Of a stretch of DNA of 6,470 nucleotides, positions 1-5,317 are shown in pieces. The notes beneath the pieces are model-generated. The model saw only the letters and a list, made by a program, of their open reading frames with translations, was not told the DNA's origin and did not search any database. The position numbers and the translations under genes were made by a program. The stretch covers positions 1 through 6,470 of the forward strand of contig SKZB01000137.1 of the NCBI GenBank assembly GCA_007127615.1. The letters are read 5' to 3'. Every line of letters begins with the position of its first letter. Position 1 is the stretch's first letter. Source of the stretch: Phycisphaerales bacterium. Its GTDB lineage: Bacteria; Planctomycetota; Phycisphaerae; Phycisphaerales; SM1A02.

Positions 1-272
1 TCGCGGCCGAGGGCAAACCACTGCCACTCGCCGAAGGCAAACTCGACGTATCGCGGGAGATCGGCATCCTGAAAAATCTTCGGCTCGCCCGGATGAGGCA
101 GCACCAGCCCGCTGTGACGGCCGTAATCGATCAGATAGACGCTCGTCGGATCCTGCAGGTTCACCGGCGGGACGATCGTATTGGAACAGCCGGCCGCAAC
201 GAAAAGTGCCCAACTGGCGATGAGAAATGTGCAAGTGCGGAGTGTGCGCACGCGGGGCCCGGCCGGCGCCAT
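1..272 (-). CDS. Lipoprotein, N-terminal part (gene runs off the left edge)
   Basis: An open frame on the minus strand reaches the left edge, so only about the first 90 residues are visible. It starts with a basic segment (RVRTLRT), then a hydrophobic stretch ending in LFVAAGC. This is a signal peptide with a lipobox-like site, so the mature protein should be a lipoprotein from Cys29 onward. The following residues (VYLIDYGRHSGLVLP, then YVEFAFGEWQWFALG) have the look of the DUF2459 family, a family of unknown function, but this is recalled from pattern only. Three in-frame starts are possible: ATG at 320-318, ATG at 272-270 (chosen) and GTG at 251-249. None has a clear Shine-Dalgarno sequence. 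The GTG start would give the most typical signal-peptide length. An in-frame stop at 326-324 bounds the frame upstream. Real gene: fairly sure. Family: unsure. Confidence 0.6.
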   Translation of the reverse strand, partial: MAPAGPRVRTLRTCTFLIASWALFVAAGCSNTIVPPVNLQDPTSVYLIDYGRHSGLVLPHPGEPKIFQDADLPRYVEFAFGEWQWFALGR

Positions 273-480
273 CCCGGCCGCCGTTGCCGCTTGTTGATCA
301 CGTTGCTGCGCCGAAAACATCGATCAAAGTCTAGCGATCGGCGGGGCGATAGGGAATGCGTCTTCATCCAAGCGATCGCATTCAAGTTTCAACGCCACGG
401 CAAGCCGCGCCGATACCTGGGAATGGCATCCGGCGGCATTCGGTACCGTGCGGCGCGGCACAGAACGAAGCGCGTCCACG

Positions 481-513
481 CGACATACTCGACGTACGCG
501 ACGTACGCGACGT
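481..513. repeat. 9-bp tandem repeat, about 3.7 copies
   Basis: The unit CGACGTACG occurs perfectly at 490-498 and 499-507, and partially (CGACGT) at 508-513. A diverged copy (CGACATACT, 7 of 9 matching) lies at 481-489. The array is in non-coding DNA. Its length equals three codons, but no coding frame around it is credible. Confidence 0.7.
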
Positions 514-583
514 GAACCCCTCTCCAGCCCATTCAAACACGCTCCCCAAGATGTGCAGTTCGACAACGGATACATCTTCAGTC

Positions 584-612
584 CAGATACACTGTAAACT
601 GATCCATGACAA
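584..612 (-). promoter_or_regulatory. Possible sigma70-like promoter reading leftward
   Basis: On the minus strand TTGTCA (612-607, 5 of 6 to the -35 consensus) is followed after exactly 17 bp by TATCTG (589-584, a weak -10 element). It would drive the lipoprotein gene, but with a leader of roughly 250-300 nt. The -10 match is poor and the spacing could be chance. Confidence 0.25.
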
Positions 613-746
613 GCGTTTGTGACGAATCATCAATTCATGAATTTAGCGAAAATCCGAAATGAATCTTCGGCCCGTCCCATTTCGCCTGTGGCCGACGCGC
701 GCCAGTATGGCGTGAAGGATTGGAGCGCCGTGCGGAGTCGCCCTTG

Positions 747-781
747 GCCGGCCGGATGTGCGGCCGGACATCCGGACCGGC
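747..781 (-). terminator. GC-rich hairpin after pilZ (possible terminator without T-tract)
   Basis: CCGGATGT (752-759) pairs perfectly with ACATCCGG (768-775) around an 8-nt loop. The stem extends by GCCGG/CCGGC (747-751 with 777-781) past one bulged A. It lies about 20 nt beyond the stop codon of the minus-strand PilZ gene. Neither strand has a T-run after it, so it is not a classical intrinsic terminator. It could be a weak terminator or an mRNA 3'-end stabiliser. Confidence 0.35.
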
Positions 782-799
782 GCGATGGTTGCCGCCGGG

Positions 800-1162
800 T
801 CAGGCAGCCCGGCGGTAGGGGGGAGAGGTCAGTGCCGGCCCGGCGACATCACGGTCGACGAAACTCAACGCGAGCAAGGTCCCGCCGCTCGGGAGACCGA
901 GCGCCCGAACAACCTCGGATCGGATCATTTCGTGACGTTTGAGCATGGGTTCACGACGTTTCTCCGCCAGACCAACGAATATCTCATCCCCCGGTTCAAT
1001 GGTCAGAGGTGAAGAGAGTTGGAGCAACATGCCACCTTCGGAAATGTCCCGCAATTCAGCCGAGAGATATTTGCCGGAACGCGGGTCGAAAACCTTGCCC
1101 GGCCGGGTCATCTGAACACGGGGATGTTCGCGGCGGTCGATTTCAAGAAACGGCTCGTTCAT
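800..1162 (-). CDS. Single-domain PilZ protein (c-di-GMP binding)
   Basis: This 120-residue protein is essentially one PilZ domain, which binds the second messenger cyclic di-GMP. Both ligand-binding motifs are present: RxxxR at R11-R15 (within RREHPR) and D/NxSxxG at D39-G44 (DISEGG). They are followed by the expected beta-rich barrel (GMLLQLSSPLTIEPGDEIFVG) and a C-terminal strand (GTLLALSFV). There is no membrane segment, so it should be cytosolic and act by binding a partner. The ATG at 1162 is chosen because GAAAGAG lies 6 nt upstream and the domain starts soon after. An upstream ATG at 1207 would add 15 residues and has no better ribosome binding site. It is divergent from ispE. The output it controls cannot be told from this window. 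Confidence 0.88.
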   Translation of the reverse strand: MNEPFLEIDRREHPRVQMTRPGKVFDPRSGKYLSAELRDISEGGMLLQLSSPLTIEPGDEIFVGLAEKRREPMLKRHEMIRSEVVRALGLPSGGTLLALSFVDRDVAGPALTSPPYRRAA

Positions 1163-1324
1163 GGCCAGCTCTTTCGGTTGATCGGCGGCGGACTCGCCCC
1201 CCTCCATCCACTCATCGATCAGAATCGTCGTGATTCCCCTGCCACTTCGGCCAAAGCGCCGGATTCAGCGAACTTTTCCGCCGACCATGCCGTCAGCCAC
1301 AATCCGAATTATGCTGCGCGGTCC

Positions 1325-2278
1325 ATGGCTCTCCACCGGATCGTTCAATCTGCTCCCGCCAAGCTCAATCTGGCGCTGTCCGTCGGCCGGCCGGACGAAG
1401 ACGGCATGCATCCGATCTGCTCATGGATGGTCACCATTTCTCTTTCCGATGAGCTTGAACTCAGTCGACTGGAAGCCGGATCCATCTCGCGTTACGCGAT
1501 TCTCTGGCATGAAGAAGCAAGGAACCGGAGCGAGATCGACTGGTCGATTCGCCATGACCTGGCCGTCCGCGCCCACCTGGCCCTCGAGCAGGCGGTCGGC
1601 CGCGCGCTCCCGGTGCAGCTCAAGCTGGCCAAGCGCATCCCCGTGGCGGGGGGCCTCGGCGGAGGATCGTCCGACGCCGCCGCCATGCTGCTTGCCTGCA
1701 ATACCCTCTTCGGACTCGGCTTGACCAGCAACGAACTGCAGGCCGTGGCCGCACCGCTCGGTTCGGATGTCAGCTTCTTTCTGTACGGCGGCAGCGCGCT
1801 GGTTGAAGGACGGGGGGAGTGCGTCACCCCGCTGGAGAACCGGCCCAACCTTCATCTTGTCCTGATTTTTCCGCCCGTGGCCTGCCCGACGGGAGCGATC
1901 TACCGTGCGTTCGATGAGATGGCCGGCCCTGATCGGAGTGGTCTCCGGCCGCACCTGGTGCGAGAATTGATCGATTTGCCGCCGGCGTCGCTGCGGGAGA
2001 TGGATTTACCGAACGATCTGATCGAGCCGGCGATGTCGGTCAAGCCGGAGCTGAACGAGATTCGACGGAAGATCAAGCGTGCGGCGGATCGGTCGGTCCA
2101 TCTTGCCGGGAGCGGCTCGAGTCTCTTCGTGATCTGTGATGATGCGCTGCACGCACAGGCGTTGGCGGAGACGATCGAGCGCGAGACGAACCTGCCTGCC
2201 GTCGCCGGTCGGACCTCGTCGCCGGAACCGCCGGAACCCCCGGAACCGGCATCAACCGATCAACCGCCTGACGCTTGA
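1325..2278 (+). CDS. ispE: 4-diphosphocytidyl-2-C-methyl-D-erythritol kinase
   Basis: IspE phosphorylates the 2-hydroxyl of CDP-methylerythritol with ATP, the fourth step of the MEP pathway to isopentenyl diphosphate. It is a cytosolic GHMP-family kinase. All signatures are visible: APAKLNL with the catalytic Lys13; DGMHPICSWM, matching the family's DGYHxLxT substrate motif with Tyr and Thr replaced but His29 kept; the ATP loop PVAGGLGGGSSDAAA at 106-120; catalytic Asp148 in GSDVSFF; and the C-terminal glycine motif LAGSGSSLFVI. At 317 residues it is somewhat longer than E. coli IspE (about 283), mainly from a Pro/Glu-rich tail after about residue 298. The ATG at 1325 is chosen because the motifs start within ten residues. 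A longer frame from 1019 would overlap the opposite-strand pilZ and has no family resemblance. No clear Shine-Dalgarno sequence precedes it. Confidence 0.95.
   Translation: MALHRIVQSAPAKLNLALSVGRPDEDGMHPICSWMVTISLSDELELSRLEAGSISRYAILWHEEARNRSEIDWSIRHDLAVRAHLALEQAVGRALPVQLKLAKRIPVAGGLGGGSSDAAAMLLACNTLFGLGLTSNELQAVAAPLGSDVSFFLYGGSALVEGRGECVTPLENRPNLHLVLIFPPVACPTGAIYRAFDEMAGPDRSGLRPHLVRELIDLPPASLREMDLPNDLIEPAMSVKPELNEIRRKIKRAADRSVHLAGSGSSLFVICDDALHAQALAETIERETNLPAVAGRTSSPEPPEPPEPASTDQPPDA
2222..2248 (+). repeat. Three 9-bp repeats encoding Pro-Glu-Pro in the ispE tail
   Basis: CCGGAACCG, CCGGAACCC and CCGGAACCG follow each other in frame and encode (PEP)x3 at residues 300-308 of IspE. They lie beyond the conserved kinase domain, in a probably disordered tail, and could vary in copy number without harming the enzyme. 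Confidence 0.8.
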
Positions 2279-2453
2279 TCCGATCCGGACAGGAAATCCT
2301 TCTCAGAATCACGGGCCTTGGGCGACGCGCTGGTCGGCATTGCGCCCTCACCCACCGAACGGACGCCTTGTATCCAAACGCCTGCACCTCCCACGCGGGC
2401 CGAGCAGGCCGCCGCCCCGCACGCCGGCCCGAACGAACTGCGACTCGCTCCAT

Positions 2454-2470
2454 ATGAAAAATTTTGTCAT
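2454..2470. promoter_or_regulatory. Candidate Fur/Zur-family operator
   Basis: ATGAAAAATTTTGTCAT is an inverted repeat centred on 2462 with 8-bp arms and one mismatched pair (A2458 against G2466). Its core, TGAAAAA-T-TTTGTCA, has the 7-1-7 geometry and TGA...TCA ends typical of Fur-superfamily boxes such as Zur. It sits in an AT-rich patch within GC-rich DNA, 45 bp before the ATG of the Cys-rich protein and directly upstream of a TTGACG hexamer. The dyad is directly visible. Assignment to Zur rests on geometry and on the nature of the downstream genes. Confidence 0.5.
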
Positions 2471-2476
2471 GAGGCA

Positions 2477-2504
2477 TTGACGGCGGCCCCTTGGGTTCTA
2501 CCAT
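2477..2504 (+). promoter_or_regulatory. Possible promoter for the Cys-rich protein gene
   Basis: TTGACG (2477-2482, 5 of 6 to the -35 consensus) is followed after 16 bp by TACCAT (2499-2504, 4 of 6 to the -10 consensus). The transcript would then begin near 2511, only a few bases before the ATG at 2516. That would make it nearly leaderless and fits the absence of a Shine-Dalgarno sequence. The inverted repeat at 2454-2470 ends 6 bp upstream of the -35 element. Confidence 0.3.
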
Positions 2505-2515
2505 GAGATCGACCC

Positions 2516-3160
2516 ATGGGACGGCAGCGCCTCCATCTTGTTCTGCTCGGCATGTTTGTCGTGTACGCCCTCGGCGTGCCGCGCCTGCTCCACCTGATGA
2601 TCGGAGATTGCGCGAACTGTTGTGGCGAGTACTCCTGCGCGCTGCACGTACCGAGTCAAGCCGACCAATCGGCAGCGACCGGTCTTGATGAGTCCACAAC
2701 GGACTCCCCGAAATGGAAGGCGGTCAACACCGGTTCCTTCGGCCCGGCCGGCTCGACCACCGTGAGCGCTTCTCCGCACGATTGCTCCAGATCGTGTTGC
2801 AGTCGCCGGACCGCGCCCGACGGACGCGCCGCCACCCTTTCCATCCATGCGAATCCGCGTGGCGCGGTGCCCGATGACGCAGCAGGATCGACGACCACCG
2901 CGTTGAATGATCAACGAGTTGGTCGTGATCGCACTGGTCCATTTCCATTGCCATCCCATGACAACTCACCGCTCCCCTCGGATGACGAGCGTTGCGGTAT
3001 CTGTGACATTCTGGCGAAGTCACTGGTGCTCATCCCAGCCCTTCCGGACGCGTCTTGCGTCGCCAGCCTGCGTCGCGTTACGTCGGTGAGTGCACCGGCT
3101 GCGCCGCACTGTCGCGACCATCACCGCTTCTCCATTCCCCGCGCGCCGCCCATCGTCTGA
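2516..3160 (+). CDS. Cys-rich secreted or membrane-anchored protein of unknown function
   Basis: I do not recognise this 214-residue protein as a named family. Residues 3-29 form a basic-then-hydrophobic N-terminal segment (RLHLVLLGMFVVYALG), either a signal peptide or a membrane anchor. Three Cys clusters follow: CxxCC-x4-C at 32-41 (CANCCGEYSC), HDC-x3-CC at 88-95, and CxxC at 160-163 (RCGICDILAK). Between them lie long Ser/Thr/Asp/Pro-rich, probably disordered stretches. The CGICDILA segment recalls the HDxxCxxCxxL region of DUF2946-type proteins, a loose resemblance only. The Cys pattern suggests metal binding or disulfides. It is first in a block of four genes for exported proteins and lies 45 bp after a Fur/Zur-like box. 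The in-frame TGA at 2504-2506 makes the ATG at 2516 the natural start. Codons are GC-rich at third positions as in the neighbours. Opposite-strand frames are less credible. Confidence 0.6.
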   Translation: MGRQRLHLVLLGMFVVYALGVPRLLHLMIGDCANCCGEYSCALHVPSQADQSAATGLDESTTDSPKWKAVNTGSFGPAGSTTVSASPHDCSRSCCSRRTAPDGRAATLSIHANPRGAVPDDAAGSTTTALNDQRVGRDRTGPFPLPSHDNSPLPSDDERCGICDILAKSLVLIPALPDASCVASLRRVTSVSAPAAPHCRDHHRFSIPRAPPIV

Positions 3161-3370
3161 AAACGATGGAGTTGAACGCACGTCTCGATATCCCGCAGAT
3201 TCAGGCAGTTTCGGGCCGTTCCGCCCGGACCGCTGACCGGTCGCGGTGTGATTGAGACAGAGCATTGAGCGTATCGCCTCTGATGAATCCCCGATTGAAT
3301 CTGCTTTGCCGGCCCGGCGCAGCGTTCCGATCAGTCGGCTTCAGCATGCGAACTGAATGGACAAGTGCCG

Positions 3371-4255
3371 ATGATTCGAAAAACCGATACTCGTTTCACC
3401 CGGCATGCCGGTCGTGAGTCGTCCGCGCTCGGGTTCACGTTGATTGAAGTCATTGTCGTCGTGGCGGTGATCTCTCTGCTGATGTCGCTTCTGCTGCCGG
3501 CCCTGGGCGCGGTGCGCCGCACCGCACAACAGACCGAGTGTCTGAGCAATCTGCGACAGATCGGCGTCGCGCATCAGATGTACATGAACCTGAACCGCGA
3601 GGCGTTCGTCGATGTGGATCTTCCGCACGGCGGAATCGGCGATCCGCGCAATTCGTGGCTGACCAAGCTGCCGCGCGTGTTTCACGACAGCACGCTCGCC
3701 CTGCGTTCACCGGCCGACCGCAGTCCGTACTGGTCGGTGGATGAAGGCGGCGCGTGGGACGGCATGACGCTGGATCAGGCGCTCGATTTTCTTGAAGCCA
3801 ATCCGGGCGAAACGCTGCAATCTTCGCAGATTTCGCGCTGGTCGAGTTACGGCATCAATTATCTGCTCACGCGAAAGTTCGGCGCGTACGTTCAATTCCA
3901 GAACGGCCAGGTGAAGACCAGCGAGTTTCATCGCCTGCAATGGATTCCCCGTCCTTCTCAGACGGTTCACTTTACCGTCATGTCGCAGGGGGAAGGCCAT
4001 AAGAATTCCGATCCGCTCTTCGCGCGATCCGACCACTTCCATTCGGACGAGTGGTTTGACTATCCCAATCAGGAACAGTTGCCCGATTGGGTGGTGCGCG
4101 AAATCGAAATCGGAATCCACGGTGGTCCGACGGCAGGATGGAACTCGCGGTCTAACTATCTCTTCGTGGACGGTCGCACGGCTTCATTGACCTTCCGCGA
4201 AGTGTATGTGGATAAGAATCGTAACGCGTTTCTTCCCCTGGCCAGCCCGCCGTGA
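3371..4255 (+). CDS. Prepilin-like (type II pseudopilin-like) protein with H-x(n)-DG tail
   Basis: This 294-residue protein has a 21-residue basic leader ending in ALG|FTLIEV, the prepilin peptidase site with Glu at mature position 5. A single hydrophobic helix follows (to about residue 42), and then a periplasmic or surface domain. TECLSNLRQIGVAHQMY right after the helix is the hallmark of the very abundant planctomycete prepilin-like proteins (DUF1559-type and relatives). The C-terminus carries SNYLFVDG, equivalent to the processing-associated H-x9-DG motif. Here the preceding His (HGGPTAGWN) is 17 residues before the Asp, longer than usual. Such proteins are exported and processed by a PilD-like peptidase; their individual roles are largely unknown. 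The ATG at 3371 is chosen; a GTG two codons upstream (3365) is also possible. Neither has a good Shine-Dalgarno sequence. Confidence 0.85.
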   Translation: MIRKTDTRFTRHAGRESSALGFTLIEVIVVVAVISLLMSLLLPALGAVRRTAQQTECLSNLRQIGVAHQMYMNLNREAFVDVDLPHGGIGDPRNSWLTKLPRVFHDSTLALRSPADRSPYWSVDEGGAWDGMTLDQALDFLEANPGETLQSSQISRWSSYGINYLLTRKFGAYVQFQNGQVKTSEFHRLQWIPRPSQTVHFTVMSQGEGHKNSDPLFARSDHFHSDEWFDYPNQEQLPDWVVREIEIGIHGGPTAGWNSRSNYLFVDGRTASLTFREVYVDKNRNAFLPLASPP

Positions 4256-4358
4256 TCCGTTTCATCGAGTCTCACGAACGATGTGGCGACAGGGTATGCA
4301 CGCAGGTGTGGAGCTTGGCTCTTCACGAAATTCAGTCTCCTCTTTCAGAAAGGTCATC

Positions 4359-5186
4359 ATGCGATTGTCCATCCATACATGCGGTTTCGTGAGTTGTATG
4401 GTCGCGGCGTGCGTGACCGTCAGCGCCGTTGCGTCAACGCCGAACGTTCATGCCGGCGATGTCATTCTTGAAGTTGTTGATGGCAAGATTGAAACCGGTT
4501 CGTTCGACGGCACCCAACTGAGTTTTCCCGCCCAGCTCTGGACACAGGGTTTGGGCGTGCAGAGCGGGCTGGTCGGCACTAACGACCCCGGTTTCGATGC
4601 GGCCTCGGGCGCGCTGCCCAACAACGTGCTGGCCGGGCTTGCGATCCGGAAAGCGCTGCGCGTCTGGGATGACGTGTCGGGCGATTTTGACACGATCGCC
4701 TCGCCGGAAACGCTCACGATCACGCGCTTCGGCGTGACGATCGAAACGCCGGCCGAAGATCCCGCGAGTCCGGACCAGATGCCGGAACTCATCCTCGCTC
4801 AGACCTCCGGCGGGTCGATGCACGTGCATCCGTTTTACACGCTGCAAAATCCCGGGTCGGGCGGCGTGTACCTGCTGGAAATCGAAGTGTGGGTCAATGC
4901 CGCCGGCGTTGAACCCTCCGACCCGGTGTGGATCGTCTTCGGTCACAACGCCGATTCGGACACGCTGAACGAGGCGGCGTCATGGGTCGAAGAGAATCTG
5001 CTCAACGATGAGCCCGTCTGTCCTGCGGATCTGACGGGCAGCGGTGGAGTCGATGTGTTTGACCTACTCGAGCTGCTCGGGGCCTGGGGCGCAGCGGGCG
5101 GGCATCCCGCGGATCTGAACGGTGACGGCACCGTCGATGTCTTCGACCTGCTCGAACTGCTCGGACAGTGGGGGAGTTGCCCGTGA
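4359..5186 (+). CDS. Secreted all3515-like protein with C-terminal dockerin-like repeats
   Basis: This 275-residue protein begins with a signal peptide (MRLSIHTCGFVSCMVAACV, likely cut near HA|GD around residue 32). The body (DGKIETGSF, GTNDPGFDAASG, LRVWDDVSGDFD, MHVHPFYTL with H155 and H157, VYLLEIEVW, SDPVWIVF at 187-194, then AASWVEENLL) resembles, from memory, the all3515 family that is Zur-repressed in cyanobacteria and usually ends in PEP-CTERM. Here the tail is instead a dockerin-like pair at 222-244 and 250-272, bounded by Cys221 and Cys274, as in planctomycete GC-type dockerin-anchored proteins. The start is fixed by AAAGG 5 nt before the ATG. A longer frame from 4206 overlaps the prepilin gene and lacks a signal peptide. 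The next gene encodes a similar protein with a different tail. Probable role: surface or periplasmic, perhaps metal-linked; the activity is unknown. Confidence 0.82.
   Translation: MRLSIHTCGFVSCMVAACVTVSAVASTPNVHAGDVILEVVDGKIETGSFDGTQLSFPAQLWTQGLGVQSGLVGTNDPGFDAASGALPNNVLAGLAIRKALRVWDDVSGDFDTIASPETLTITRFGVTIETPAEDPASPDQMPELILAQTSGGSMHVHPFYTLQNPGSGGVYLLEIEVWVNAAGVEPSDPVWIVFGHNADSDTLNEAASWVEENLLNDEPVCPADLTGSGGVDVFDLLELLGAWGAAGGHPADLNGDGTVDVFDLLELLGQWGSCP
5022..5174 (+). repeat. Two dockerin-like repeats, 84 bp apart
   Basis: Two 23-codon units (5022-5090 and 5106-5174) encode nearly identical sequences of the form PADL-x-G-x-G-x-VDVFDLLELLG-x-WG. The second has a canonical calcium-loop pattern (DLNGDGTVDVFD, with Asp1, Asn3, Asp5 and Asp12). 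The first has Thr and Ser at loop positions 3 and 5 (DLTGSGGVDVFD), so it is a weaker or non-binding loop. The DNA of the two units is also similar, consistent with an internal duplication. Confidence 0.85.
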
Positions 5187-5237
5187 GATTGACGGCAGCT
5201 TCCGGGAGTTGAGGGGGAAGAAGGGTGGGCCAGCGCG

Positions 5238-5269
5238 ATCGAATCGCGTGAACCCACGATCGTTTCGAT
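5238..5269 (+). terminator. Hairpin between the two secreted-protein genes (terminator or leader element)
   Basis: CGTG (5247-5250) pairs with CACG (5255-5258) around AACC. After a 2-nt bulge, ATCGAATCG pairs with CGTTTCGAT (8 of 9 pairs) to complete the stem. A run of five Ts (5281-5285) follows only 11 nt later, so the structure is at best an imperfect intrinsic terminator for the upstream gene. It might equally be a 5'-leader structure or mRNA stabiliser for the downstream gene. Confidence 0.35.
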
Positions 5270-5288
5270 ATTCAAATCTGTTTTTACT

Positions 5289-5299
5289 GTAGTTACTAC
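5289..5299. promoter_or_regulatory. Perfect 11-bp palindrome GTAGTTACTAC before the second secreted-protein gene
   Basis: GTAGT-T-ACTAC is a perfect 5-1-5 dyad in an AT-rich patch, 18 bp before the ATG at 5318 and just ahead of its ribosome binding site. Wider inverted matches (TTCAA at 5271-5275, TTGAA at 5300-5304) are not concentric with it. It could be an operator overlapping the transcription start. It does not match the 2454-2470 box. Confidence 0.3.
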
Positions 5300-5317
5300 T
5301 TGAAGGAGCTCAGAGAA

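Larger units (their letters stand above)
273..799. other. Gene-free stretch between lipoprotein and pilZ
   Basis: No convincing coding region is seen on either strand. The short open frames here are Arg-rich and lack recognisable motifs or ribosome binding sites. The stretch holds a 9-bp tandem repeat (481-513), a minus-strand promoter-like pair (584-612), a perfect 12-bp palindrome (632-643) and a GC-rich hairpin just past the pilZ stop (747-781). The part around 555-665 is more AT-rich than the surroundings, which suits a regulatory region for the leftward lipoprotein gene. Confidence 0.5.

Noticed and set aside
619..942. Plus-strand frame of 107 codons opposite pilZ
   Set aside because: It is antisense to a clear PilZ domain. 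Its second half is a string of Arg, Gly and Ser typical of a shadow frame.
1019..1324. N-terminal extension of IspE of 102 residues
   Set aside because: It would overlap the opposite-strand pilZ gene, has no family resemblance, and the conserved IspE start APAKLNL lies directly after the ATG at 1325.
2073..2699. Minus-strand frame of 208 codons across the end of ispE and the next gene
   Set aside because: It overlaps a certain gene on the other strand, is extremely Arg-rich, and runs through the operator-like AT island without any start signal.
3206..3246. Small GC-rich inverted repeats (CGGGC/GCCCG, and a dyad around GACCGGTC) after the Cys-rich gene
   Set aside because: Stems are only 5-8 bp and there is no T-run. 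Such repeats are expected by chance at this base composition, so I do not call a terminator.
4206..4358. Longer start for the dockerin-tailed protein
   Set aside because: It overlaps the end of the prepilin-like gene and removes the signal peptide from the N-terminus. The ATG at 4359 has a well-placed AAAGG.
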